Source of the DNA: Streptomyces sp. NBC_01439
GTDB taxonomy: Bacteria > Actinomycetota > Actinomycetes > Streptomycetales > Streptomycetaceae
Assembly (NCBI RefSeq): GCF_036227605.1
Contig: NZ_CP109487.1
Coordinates: 7,191,501 to 7,255,500 of the forward strand
Direction of reading: 5' to 3'
Length of the DNA stretch: 64,000 nucleotides
This document shows, in pieces, positions 55,723 to 63,941 of this stretch (its first letter is position 1; each line of letters starts with the position of its first letter). The notes below the pieces were generated by a model. The model was given only the letters and a program-made list of their open reading frames with translations, ran no database searches and was not told the origin of the DNA. A program made the position numbers and the translations under genes.

Positions 55723-55924
55723 GTGAATGACAACGGCTACATGCTGCTGTCAAGCAGGGACTTTACTAGGACAGCCCCCCTTGGCAACACGAGACATGAC
55801 GCCTGGTCAAGACTTCCATGCAATGCGTGGCGGATTTCTCAAGAGGGCGGATTCGGCCGTTTGCCGCAAGGAAAGATCCTTTTCATCGGTGGGGGTCTCG
55901 GCGGTGGCCCCGTCCGGACCGGAC
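55723..55924. other. Regulatory spacer upstream of fxsA
   Basis: About 200 nt, markedly A+T-richer than the surroundings. It holds a minus-strand TTGACA (55754-55749) but no good TAnnnT at 17 bp. No ORF is credible. Probably the fxs promoter region. Confidence 0.5.
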
Positions 55925-56200
55925 CTACTCCGGCCGCACTGCCCTGACCTGGTGCGATGCGAGGGCGTGTCCCGTCGGCCGGGAGTCGGACTCGGCCGCC
56001 GCGGAACCGCCACCGCCGAACAACAGGAAGAGCGCGGTGATCACCGCGGCGGCGGCGCCGATCGCGCCGACGAGGTCCCCCTTGGCAGCGGCTCCGGCGG
56101 CGGCTCCGGCGACGGCCCTGGTGTGCTGGTGGACGGCGTAGCCGACGAGGAGCCCGACGGCGAGGACGGGCAGGCTGACGTGGTCGATGTGCAGGGTCAT
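55925..56200 (-). CDS. Small membrane protein
   Basis: 91 residues; no family recognised. Two to three hydrophobic stretches: LPVLAVGLLVGYAVH, the Ala/Gly-rich AVAGAAAGAAAKGDLVGAIG, and AAAAVITALFLLFGGGG, followed by a charged tail. ATG 56200 has GGAGG 8 nt upstream, which supports it as a gene. It is upstream of fxsA on the same strand, 240 nt away, so it may or may not belong to the fxs transcript. Confidence 0.6.
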   Translation of the reverse strand: MTLHIDHVSLPVLAVGLLVGYAVHQHTRAVAGAAAGAAAKGDLVGAIGAAAAVITALFLLFGGGGSAAAESDSRPTGHALASHQVRAVRPE

Positions 56201-56343
56201 GGGGCGGCCTCCACGGCTCGTGGGGCCCGTCGAGTGGTGGCGGGCCCGGAGGCGTGGAACTGACGAGTGCGGGCGCCGCCCCCAACTGCAAGTAATGACT
56301 GTCCACTTGGGAACGGTTCAAGCCCGAATAATCTCAACGACCC

Positions 56344-57246
56344 TTACGCGGGCTGCTGTTCGTGGAGATCCGGTGTCGGGAGGTCGCGCAGGAGCCAGTT
56401 CAGCACGTCGGGCAGCGCGCGCAGGGAGGCGAAGTGCGCGGCGGCGGGAACGATGTTGGTCGTGGCTCCGGGGATGCGTCGGGCCAGCCAGCGGGAGTGG
56501 CCCACGGGGGAGAACACGTCGAGCTCGCCGTGCCAGATCAGTACCGGACAGCGGATGTCGGCCGGGTCGAAGCCCCAGGGGCGGCTGAAGGCCAGGACGT
56601 CGTCGATCCATCCGTACGCCGAATGGCGCAGTCCCTCACGGTAGTTCCGCAGGAGCATCGACCGCAGGCCGGCGTCCGAGACGATCATGCGGTCGTTTTC
56701 GGTCAGCTCCCGGCGCAGTTCGTCCAGCAACCGGCCGGGGTCCTTGCGGATGCCGTCGGCGCGCGGGATCAGCCGGGCAGCCAGCTCCTCGGGGTCGGCG
56801 GTGGCGGTGGTGTACTCCCGCACGTTCGACGCGGCCATCCCGGCGAACCAGTCCAGGTCCTCCGCGTCCCGGGGGGCGAGGCCGACCATCCCCGCGGTCC
56901 GGGTGACCCGGTCCGGGAGGAGGGCGGCGCAGGCCAGTGCCCCGGCGGCGCCACCGGAGCGGCCGGCGACCGCGAAGGTGTCCAGGTCGAGGGCGTCGGC
57001 GATGGTGGCCACGTCCTGAGCCACGTCCGCGACGGTGCGGCCCACGTGGCGGTCGGAGCCGCCGTAGCCGGGTCTGTCGTAGGCGATGAGCTGCATCCGA
57101 CGCTGGTAGAGGATCATGCCCCGGGGGGCCGGGCCGAGGCGGCTGCCGGGCATGCCGTGCAGCAGGAAGACGGGCTTGCCGTCGGGATCGCCCCAGCGCT
57201 CCACGGTCAGAGCGCGCCCGTCCGCTGTGCGCACCTGATTGCGCAC
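56344..57246 (-). CDS. Alpha/beta hydrolase
   Basis: 300 residues. The oxyanion hole HGMPGSRLGP follows VFLLHG; nucleophile Ser in AVAGRSGGAAGAL (G-x-S-x-G); acid Asp in LIWHGELDVFSPVGHSRWLA; catalytic His in VPAAAHFASLRA. YDRPGYGGSDRHVG is typical of proline iminopeptidase/epoxide hydrolase-like members. The substrate cannot be read. GTG 57246 has AAGGAGGG 6 nt upstream. Cytoplasmic. Confidence 0.88.
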   Translation of the reverse strand: MRNQVRTADGRALTVERWGDPDGKPVFLLHGMPGSRLGPAPRGMILYQRRMQLIAYDRPGYGGSDRHVGRTVADVAQDVATIADALDLDTFAVAGRSGGAAGALACAALLPDRVTRTAGMVGLAPRDAEDLDWFAGMAASNVREYTTATADPEELAARLIPRADGIRKDPGRLLDELRRELTENDRMIVSDAGLRSMLLRNYREGLRHSAYGWIDDVLAFSRPWGFDPADIRCPVLIWHGELDVFSPVGHSRWLARRIPGATTNIVPAAAHFASLRALPDVLNWLLRDLPTPDLHEQQPA

Positions 57247-57560
57247 GCGCTCCCTCCTTCACGATCGGTGTGGGTCGTCACCGCGATTGTGCGCGCTGGG
57301 GGAGGAGTGCGGTAGGGCGCACTTACAGCGGAATTCTTGTGAATGCCTTCACGAGCCCGAGAAGGCCTTTGTTCCTCTTGCATATGCCCTGGTCAAGGGG
57401 GCGTGCTGTAGGGGTGAACGGGCGTGAACGGGCGTGAACGGACGCCCGATCGCTACGAAAGGCCTTTTTGGCGCGGCGGCTTCCGCTTTTGGTCGCCCAA
57501 TTGACGGAAAAGGGAGTTCCTGAACCCGTCGGTGCGAGAAGCGCCGGTCGGGCCCCCGTC
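57247..57560. other. Spacer with a 10-bp triplet repeat
   Basis: No gene. Three tandem GGCGTGAACG-type decamers lie at 57411-57440 (the first has one mismatch). They might bind a regulator of the hydrolase on the minus strand. Confidence 0.5.
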
Positions 57561-58163
57561 TCAGGTGCGGGGCACGAGCAGGGCCGCCGCCGAGCGGGCC
57601 TGCTCCAGGGCGCGGGCGCGGTCCGCGCCGCGCTGCCCCAGGACGACCCGGGTGCTCAGGCCGTCCAGCAGGGCGAGCAGCTCCGAGGCCCGTGCGGGCA
57701 CGTCCATGGGCGCGAAGCGGCCCTGGTCCACACCCTTGGTCAGCAGGGCCTCCAGGTCCCGCTGCCAGCTGTCGTCGATCTCCTCCTGGGCGGCCTTCAG
57801 CGGCTGGTTGGAGGCGGTGCGGGCCCATAGCTCGATCCACAGGGTCCAGCGCGGGTCGCGGGGACCCTCGGGGAGGTAGAGCTCCAGGAACTGGTCCAGC
57901 TTGCGCACCGCCGTCACCCTGCGGCCCAGCAGCGCCCGGCGCTCCCCGGTGAGCTGGTCCTCGCTCCAGCGCAGGGCCTCCAGCAGGAGCCGGTCCTTGC
58001 TGCCGAAGTAGTACAGGATGTGGCCCCCGCTGGTGCCGAGGCGCTCGGCCAGCGCGGACATGGTGAGCGCGGCCAGTCCGTCCTCGGCGATGGCCGCCAT
58101 GGCCTCTTCCAGCATCCGCTCCTGGGCGATCTGCCCGTCGCGCCGCCGCGCCGCTCCCGCCAC
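57561..58163 (-). CDS. TetR family repressor
   Basis: 200 residues. N-terminal TetR HTH: MLEEAMAAIAEDGLAALTMS, ALAERLGTSGGHILYYFGSK and DRLLLEALRWSE. The C-terminal ligand domain is helical, with LDQFLELYLPEGPRDPRWTL and LWARTASNQP typical of TetR_C_6/BetI-like members. GTG 58163 is the likely start. It is divergent from an NCS1 permease with a palindromic operator in between, so it most likely represses the permease-amidohydrolase genes and itself. Confidence 0.9.
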   Translation of the reverse strand: MAGAARRRDGQIAQERMLEEAMAAIAEDGLAALTMSALAERLGTSGGHILYYFGSKDRLLLEALRWSEDQLTGERRALLGRRVTAVRKLDQFLELYLPEGPRDPRWTLWIELWARTASNQPLKAAQEEIDDSWQRDLEALLTKGVDQGRFAPMDVPARASELLALLDGLSTRVVLGQRGADRARALEQARSAAALLVPRT

Positions 58164-58246
58164 CGCTCCCGCTCCCGCCCTCCGGATCTTCCTGGTCCGA
58201 CCTTATCCCGGACAGGGGCTTGACGGGGTCGACGTCCACCCCTCAT

Positions 58247-58263
58247 CTTGAATGCCATTCAAG
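58247..58263. promoter_or_regulatory. Palindromic operator of the TetR repressor
   Basis: Perfect 8-bp half-sites CTTGAATG-C-CATTCAAG in the TetR/NCS1 intergenic region. A second related site, CATTCAAGatcGTTCAAGG, follows at 58276-58294, so cooperative binding over the permease promoter is plausible. Confidence 0.75.
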
Positions 58264-58306
58264 AAGTTAGAACGTCATTCAAGATCGTTCAAGGTCAGGG
58301 GTCCTC

Positions 58307-59698
58307 ATGGGGCAGCAGGAGACAATCGACGTCGACGAGGTGTTCCGGGTCGAAACGCACGGGATCGACCCGATTCCGGACGCCGAACGCCACGGCAGCG
58401 CCAAGGACCTCTTCTGGCTCTGGTTCGGCTCCAACCTCACCTTCACCTACGTGATCAACGGCGCCCTCGCCGTCGCATTCGGGCTCTCCTTCTGGCAAGC
58501 CACCGCCGTGGTCGTGATCGGCGGACTCTCCTTCTTCGCCATCAGCGCCGCCGGACTCAGCGGCATCCGCACCGGCACCGCCACCCTGGTCATCTCCCGC
58601 GCCACGTTCGGAGTGCGCGGCAACTTCCCGGCCGGCGTCCTCAACTGGGTGGTGAGCATCGGCTACACCATCGTCAACACCGTGGTGGGCACCCTCGCGC
58701 TGGAAGTCTTCTTCGCCGAGATCGGCTGGCAGGGCGGCACCGCCGGCCGCGCCGTCGCCCTCCTGGTCACCCTCGCGCTGACCTTCGCCGTCGCCATGTG
58801 GGGCCACGCCACCGTGCAGTTCGCCGAACGCTGGATGGCCTACGTCCTCGCCGCCGGCTTCGGCGTCCTGCTCCTCTTCGTCCTCCCCGGCGCCGACACC
58901 GCCGCCCCGGCCGCCGCCCCCGGGCTCTCCGGCTGGAGCCTCGCCTTCGTGGTCATGCTCGCCGGCCCCTTCTCGTACCTGCCGATGCCCGCCGACTACA
59001 CCCGCTACCTGCCCCGGACCACCTCGCTGAAGTCCATCACCTGGATGGGCGCCCTCGGCGGCTTCCTCTCCTCGGTGGCCCTCGGCGTCGCGGGCGTCGC
59101 CGCCGCCACCCAGACCGACATGACCGACGCGGTCGCCGGCGCCGAGAGCCTGCTGCCCGGCTGGTTCCAGCCGCTGTTCCTGGCCCTCGTACTCGGCGGC
59201 TCGGTCACCAACTCGATCATCACGCTCTACTCCTCCAGCCTGAACCTCCAGGTCCTCGGCATCCCGTGGAGCCGTGCCCGGGCCATCGTCATCAGCGCGG
59301 CCGTCACCGCCGCCGGCTCGCTCGCCGCGCTCTTCCTCACCGACTTCACCACCTCCCTCCTCTCCTTCCTCTCCCTGCTGATCATCGTGTTCGCCCCCTG
59401 GGGCGGTGTCTTCCTCGCCGACATGCTGCTGCGCCGCTGCCACTACGACGCCGAGGCGCTGCACGCCGGCAGCACGGGCGCCTACTGGTACCGCTCCGGC
59501 TACCACCCCGCCGGCATCACCGCCCTGCTCGCCGGAATGACCTTCGCCGCCCTGACCTGCGACTCCGAGCTGTGGACCGGGCCGCTGGTCGCCCCGCTCG
59601 GCGGCGCCGACCTCACCCTGCTCGGCTCGGTCGTCTCCGGACTCACCTACTGGGCCCTCACCCGCCGCCGGGTCGCGGCCTACGCCCCGGCCGCCTGA
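58307..59698 (+). CDS. NCS1 family nucleobase permease (purine/cytosine/allantoin type)
   Basis: 463 residues, about 12 hydrophobic helices. NCS1 features: DLFWLWFGSNLTFTYVINGA in TM1, SRATFGVRGNFPAGVLNWVV, and PLPMPADYTRYLPR-like PMPADYTRYLPRTTSLKS with the conserved Pro-Ala-Asp-(Y/F)-(T/S)-R. It imports a nucleobase or related ring compound by cation symport. ATG 58307. The amidohydrolase starts 32 nt after its stop, so import and ring/amide hydrolysis are probably coupled. Confidence 0.9.
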   Translation: MGQQETIDVDEVFRVETHGIDPIPDAERHGSAKDLFWLWFGSNLTFTYVINGALAVAFGLSFWQATAVVVIGGLSFFAISAAGLSGIRTGTATLVISRATFGVRGNFPAGVLNWVVSIGYTIVNTVVGTLALEVFFAEIGWQGGTAGRAVALLVTLALTFAVAMWGHATVQFAERWMAYVLAAGFGVLLLFVLPGADTAAPAAAPGLSGWSLAFVVMLAGPFSYLPMPADYTRYLPRTTSLKSITWMGALGGFLSSVALGVAGVAAATQTDMTDAVAGAESLLPGWFQPLFLALVLGGSVTNSIITLYSSSLNLQVLGIPWSRARAIVISAAVTAAGSLAALFLTDFTTSLLSFLSLLIIVFAPWGGVFLADMLLRRCHYDAEALHAGSTGAYWYRSGYHPAGITALLAGMTFAALTCDSELWTGPLVAPLGGADLTLLGSVVSGLTYWALTRRRVAAYAPAA

Positions 59699-59730
59699 AC
59701 GACACCGCACACGCAAGGGAGCACCCCCAC

Positions 59731-61389
59731 ATGACGCGCCACCCCTTCCCCGCCGACCTGCTGCTCACCGGAGCCCGGATCCACACCGTCGACCCCGACC
59801 TGCCCGAGGCCGAGGCCCTCGCCGTCCACGACGGGCACATCGTCTGGGTCGGCCCGGACGCGGGAGCCGCCGCCTGGGCCGGACCGAACACCCGGCGGAT
59901 CGACGCCGGCGGAAAGCTCGTCCTGCCCGGCTTCATCGACGCCCACAACCACGTCCGGCTCGGCTCCGACGCGGACTGCGTCCAACTCGCCGGGGTGCGC
60001 ACCCTGGAGGGCATCCACGAGCGGATCCTGGCCTGGCGGCGGGCCAACCCGGACGCCGGCTGGATCGAGGCCGAGGCCTTCGACTACTCCGCCGTTCCGG
60101 GCGGGCGGATGCCGTGCGCCGCCGACCTGGACCCGGTCACCGGCGACATTCCGGCGATCGTGCTCTCCTACGACGTGCACACGGCCTGGCTGAACACGGC
60201 GGCCATGCGACGGCTCGGGGTCTCGCGGGACCGCACCGACCTCCCCTTCGGCACGGCGGCGGTGGACCCGGAGACCGGCGAACCCACCGGATTCGTCAAG
60301 GACTTCGCCATCAAGGGGCTCTCCCGCGACGGCCACCGGGCCCTGCGCGAGCTGGGCGTGCCGTGGGCCTCGCCGGACCGCCAGTACGGGCGGCTCGCCA
60401 AGAGCCTCGACGACGCCATCGGCTTCGGCATCACCACGGTGGTCGAGCCGCAGAACTCCCTCGACGACCTCGAACTCTTCGAACGGGCCCGCTCCGAAGG
60501 GCGGTTGCGCTCACGGATCGTCGCGGCGCTGTTCCACCCGCGCGGTACCGGCGACGCCGATCTGGACGAATTCGCCGACGCGGCCCGGCGGTTCGCCGGG
60601 GACCGGCTGCGGGTCGGCCCGCTCAAGCTGTACATCGACGACGTGGTGGAACCCCGTACGGCCGCCCTGTTGGAGCCGTACGCCGGATGCGGCGCGCACC
60701 GGGGCGAGACCTTCTACCCGGCGGAGGAGTTCGCGGACCTGCTGGCGAAGCTGGACGCCCGCGGCTTCCAGTGCTTCGTGCACGCGACCGGCGACCGGGG
60801 CATCCGGACCGTCCTGGACGCGGTGGAGCACGCGCGGACCCTGAACGGCCCGCGCGACGCCCGCCACCAGGTGGTCCACGTGGAGTGCCTGGACCCGGCG
60901 GACGTGCCGCGCTTCGCCGAGCTCGGCGTGATCGCGTGCATGCAGCCGAGGCACTGCGCGCCGGAGATCGCGGGCCCCGGCCAGGACTGGGCGGAGAACG
61001 TGGGCGAGGACCGCTGGCACAAGGCCTGGCCGATGCGGAGCCTGCACGAGGCGGGGGCGGTGCTGGCGTTCTCCAGCGACTGGAACGTGGCGGAGATGGA
61101 CCCGATGGTCGGCATCTACACGGCGGTGACGCGCCGCCCGCTGTCCGGCGACGGCCCGGCCTGGCAGCCGGCCGAGACGGTGGACGCGGCGACGGCCGTG
61201 TACGGCTACACGATGGGCTCGGCCCACGCCAACTTCCTCGAGCAGGAACGCGGTTCCCTCACCGTGGGCAAGGTCGCGGACTTCGTGGTCCTGTCCCGGG
61301 ACATCCTCACCGTCCCGGCGGACGAGATCCCGGGCACGGTCGCCGAGACGGTCGTGGTGGCGGGCGAGGTGGTCCACCAGGTGGCCTGA
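59731..61389 (+). CDS. Amidohydrolase family protein (YtcJ-like, amidohydro_3)
   Basis: 552 residues. Metal-dependent hydrolase; the N-terminal beta strand plus PGFIDAHNHVRLG supplies the first two metal His, then HATGDRGIRTVLDAVEHART (third His area), VVHVECLDPADVPRFAELGV and FSSDWNVAEMDPM with the catalytic Asp. The C-terminus has GSLTVGKVADFVVLSRDIL, the beta-sandwich end typical of the subfamily. Substrate is probably a formamide, amide or cyclic ureide linked to what the permease imports. ATG 59731 has AAGGGA upstream. Confidence 0.88.
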   Translation: MTRHPFPADLLLTGARIHTVDPDLPEAEALAVHDGHIVWVGPDAGAAAWAGPNTRRIDAGGKLVLPGFIDAHNHVRLGSDADCVQLAGVRTLEGIHERILAWRRANPDAGWIEAEAFDYSAVPGGRMPCAADLDPVTGDIPAIVLSYDVHTAWLNTAAMRRLGVSRDRTDLPFGTAAVDPETGEPTGFVKDFAIKGLSRDGHRALRELGVPWASPDRQYGRLAKSLDDAIGFGITTVVEPQNSLDDLELFERARSEGRLRSRIVAALFHPRGTGDADLDEFADAARRFAGDRLRVGPLKLYIDDVVEPRTAALLEPYAGCGAHRGETFYPAEEFADLLAKLDARGFQCFVHATGDRGIRTVLDAVEHARTLNGPRDARHQVVHVECLDPADVPRFAELGVIACMQPRHCAPEIAGPGQDWAENVGEDRWHKAWPMRSLHEAGAVLAFSSDWNVAEMDPMVGIYTAVTRRPLSGDGPAWQPAETVDAATAVYGYTMGSAHANFLEQERGSLTVGKVADFVVLSRDILTVPADEIPGTVAETVVVAGEVVHQVA

Positions 61390-61464
61390 ACCTCCTCCTT
61401 GATCCGCCAACGTTCCGTAGGGTGAGCGCACTTGGGGCGGTTCGCCCCTGAGGGGGCGGGGGGC

Positions 61465-61878
61465 ATGGGCGTACTCGGTGTGGTGGTCATGGTGCTCGGA
61501 GCGCTGCTGGGGGGCACCTTGGCGCGCAGGACGGTCGCCCGGCGGGCGGAGGCCCGGACGGCGGCCGCCGCGGGCGCCGCCGTCGCCGTCCCCTGCCAGG
61601 CGCGCTGGCGGCAGGGGGTCCGGCGGCGGTTCTTCGGCTACGGAAAGCTGCGGACCGGCGCGGACGGCACGGGCGCGGTCTTCGCGGCCCCCCTGCGCCG
61701 GGCGGTCGTGCTGCCCGTGGGTGGCCGCGCGGCCGTCCGCGAGAGCTGGCGGCCCGGCATGCGGGTGCTGGAATACCGGGCTCCGGACGGGCGGCGGATC
61801 GACTTCCAGGTCTACGACGCCGAGGCGGCCCGCACGGCCCGCCTGCTGGGCGTCCCGGACCCGGCGGACCTCGGCTAG
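61465..61878 (+). CDS. Small single-TM protein, SHOCT/DUF2550-like context unknown
   Basis: 137 residues. One N-terminal hydrophobic helix (GVLGVVVMVLGALLGGTLA) and a cytoplasmic basic part (RWRQGVRRRFFGYGKLRTGA, MRVLEYRAPDGRRIDFQVYD). The domain pattern resembles DUF2550 but I cannot confirm it. The stop codon TAG shares CTAG with the stop of the opposite-strand ATPase gene. ATG 61465. Confidence 0.65.
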   Translation: MGVLGVVVMVLGALLGGTLARRTVARRAEARTAAAAGAAVAVPCQARWRQGVRRRFFGYGKLRTGADGTGAVFAAPLRRAVVLPVGGRAAVRESWRPGMRVLEYRAPDGRRIDFQVYDAEAARTARLLGVPDPADLG

Positions 61879-63059
61879 CGCTTGGGCCAGTACCAGAGCG
61901 GCTCGTCCAGGGGGCCCTCACGGCCCGCGACCTCCGTCCGGCCGAACTCCTTGACCAGGGTGATCGTCCGCAGGTCCACCCGGTGCCGGCGGCTCCCGGT
62001 GGCCAGGGCCTCGGCGAGGGGGTCCGCGTGGGTGACCACCACGGTCTGGGTGTCCCGGCTCACCGTGAGGATCAGGTCCGCGAGCGGGGCCAGCAGGTCC
62101 GGGTGGAGGCTGGTCTCCGGCTCGTTGAGGACCATCAGGGCGGGCGGCCGCGGGGTCAGCAGGGCCGCCGTCCAGAGCAGGTAGCGCAGGGTGCCGTCGG
62201 ACAGTTCGGCCGCGCCCAGCGGGCGCAGCAGACCGTGCTGGTGGAGCTCCAGCTCGAAGCGGCCGTCGCGGTCGGTGACGGAGACCCGGCTGCCGGGGAA
62301 GGCCGCGGAGACCGCCTCGTCCAGTGCCGCGCGGTCGCCGATCTCGCGGATGGTCTGGAGCGCGGCGGGCAGGTCGGAGCCGTCGGCGGCGAGCACCGGC
62401 GTACGGGTGCCGATCCGCGAGGTCCGGGCGGGTGCCCCGGCGTCGGTGCGGACGTGGTCGTAGAACCGCCAGGAACGGATCAGCTCGCGCAGGGCGAGGA
62501 GGTCCGGAGCCAGCTGGGGGTCGGCGAGCTCGCTGAGCATGGAGTCGTACGGCCGCAGGGCGTTCTGGGTACGGTGCCAGCCGCCGTCCGCGGTGCGGGT
62601 CCGTACGGCCGGCCCCGCGCGGTCGGACAGCAGGGCCGCCGGGCGCAGTACCGGCCCGGCCCAGGTGCACTCGCGCTTGATCTCCGGGTCCAGGGCGAAG
62701 AGGGAGCCCGCCACCGGTACGGGATGCCCGAAGTCCACCGCGTAGCCGAACTCGTCGCCCGAGAAGCCCAGGCGCAGGCTGACCGGCTCGCTGCGGACCG
62801 TGCCCTGGAGCGGCTGCCGGCCTTCGCGCACGGCGCGGGCGAGCTTCTCCGGCCCGGCCCACAGGGTGGAGGGCAGCCCGCCCTCCCGGGCCAGAGCCGC
62901 GATCGCCCCGCCCCGGGCGGAGTCGGCGAGCAGGCGCAGCGAGCGGTAGAGGCTGGACTTGCCGGTTCCGTTCGCACCCGTCACGACGGTGAGCCGTCCC
63001 AGCGGGACGACCAGTTTGCGCAGCGAGCGGTAGTTCTCGACGGCTAGCGTGGTGATCAT
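61875..63059 (-). CDS. AAA/SMC-like ATPase (RecF/OLD-type ATP-binding cassette)
   Basis: 394 residues. N-terminal ITTLAVENYRSLRKLVVPLG then Walker A TVVTGANGTGKSSLYRSLRL, as in RecF/OLD-like ATPases. The C-terminal half has ALMVLNEPETSLHPDLLAPL (Walker B with the catalytic Glu) and VVVTHADPLAEAL (H-loop); LSDGTLRYLLWTAAL is the signature-like segment. No TOPRIM domain is attached, so it is not a full OLD nuclease. Such stand-alone AAA_21 proteins occur with toxin or defence partners, but none is adjacent. ATG 63059. Tail-to-tail overlap of 4 bp with the neighbouring gene. Confidence 0.88.
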   Translation of the reverse strand: MITTLAVENYRSLRKLVVPLGRLTVVTGANGTGKSSLYRSLRLLADSARGGAIAALAREGGLPSTLWAGPEKLARAVREGRQPLQGTVRSEPVSLRLGFSGDEFGYAVDFGHPVPVAGSLFALDPEIKRECTWAGPVLRPAALLSDRAGPAVRTRTADGGWHRTQNALRPYDSMLSELADPQLAPDLLALRELIRSWRFYDHVRTDAGAPARTSRIGTRTPVLAADGSDLPAALQTIREIGDRAALDEAVSAAFPGSRVSVTDRDGRFELELHQHGLLRPLGAAELSDGTLRYLLWTAALLTPRPPALMVLNEPETSLHPDLLAPLADLILTVSRDTQTVVVTHADPLAEALATGSRRHRVDLRTITLVKEFGRTEVAGREGPLDEPLWYWPKR

Positions 63060-63941
63060 GCGACGACCGTATCGGTGTGCGGTGTGACCGGCGGTCGGCT
63101 CGGCGGTGTGCCCTGCGGGCGGCTCGGGGGATTTGCAGTTCGGTGGCACGTTCCCTCGTGCCGTGGTGGTTCGCCTCAATCGCCGGCGGGGCTTTGATGG
63201 GTGGGGCGGTGCCCCGCAGGAGGGTCTCCTCGGCTCGCGCCAGGCGGCCGTGGTTCTGCCGTTCGGCCTGGGTTGCGCGCTCGTCCTGCGGGGACCCTCC
63301 TCCGTGTCCCCGCCCCACGGCACGGCTCCGACAGCGACGACCCGTCCCCGGAGCGTGGGAGAACCCGTGGGCGTGTGCCGCCAACGTGTGACTGACCGCC
63401 TTCTCGATGAGCCTGCACCGCCAGGGGAAGCGGCGTGTTGCCCGGTGGGCCTGCACCGCCAACGGGGGAATGGCCCCCTTCCCCCACGGGCCTGTGGCGC
63501 CAACAGGTCGGTGGGGGGCTGGCTTCCTTGTGGGTTTGTGCGGCTGAGGGGAGGGGGGACGTGGTGGGGTGTCCCCGCAGGACGAGGCGCTACCACCGAG
63601 CACAGCCGAGACGTGCCCGCACGCGCCGAGCCGAGGAGACACCCCACCACGGCCCCCCGGACCGACCCGTGCCGACAAACCCGCCGCATCGAGCCCCGCT
63701 CACCCACTGTGGCGCGGGCCCGCATTTTCAGCCTCGCCGGCGTTTGAGGCGCGGGTCCGGGCAGCGCCCGGCACGGATCCGGACCCGCCGCACAAAGCCG
63801 AGCCGCCCGCAGGGCAACGGTGCGGGTCCGGACTCGCCGCACACCGCCGAGCAAGCCCGCAGGGCAATCGCACGGATATTCGAATTGCTCTATGGTGGAG
63901 ACCGGGGGAGGTGTTCATTCGAGCGAAGCAGGAGGCCGCGG
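63060..63941. other. Gene-free region with nested inverted repeats upstream of dnaE2
   Basis: About 880 nt without a convincing gene. Perfect inverted repeats are nested: 19 bp (63109-63127/63798-63816), 16 bp (63280-63295/63571-63586) and 14 bp (63560-63573/63638-63651). Copies of the dispersed GCCGGCGATTGAGGCG-like element lie at 63174-63193 and 63730-63771. Codon bias in every frame is poor and the long minus-strand frame is only an upstream extension of the ATPase frame. Confidence 0.6.
63374..63535. repeat. Degenerate tandem repeats, ~38-44 bp
   Basis: Units starting near 63374, 63412, 63450 and 63491 share CCTGCACCGCCA and end in a GGTGGG/ACGGG-type motif. Divergence is high. Not CRISPR-like. 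Confidence 0.5.

Noticed and set aside
55490..55753. 87-codon minus-strand frame over fxsA
   Set aside because: Out of frame with fxsA and without a C-terminal FxSxx motif; fxsA explains the codon bias and position.
63374..63535. CRISPR array
   Set aside because: Repeats are degenerate, spacers are not separable and no cas genes are nearby.
63106..63747. Long plus-strand frame of 213 codons
   Set aside because: Composition follows inverted repeats, no domain or Shine-Dalgarno, poor third-position G/C bias.
63880..63941. SOS or RecA-independent damage promoter before dnaE2
   Set aside because: A TATGGT is present but the upstream TTGTCRGTG consensus is not, and no LexA palindrome is complete.
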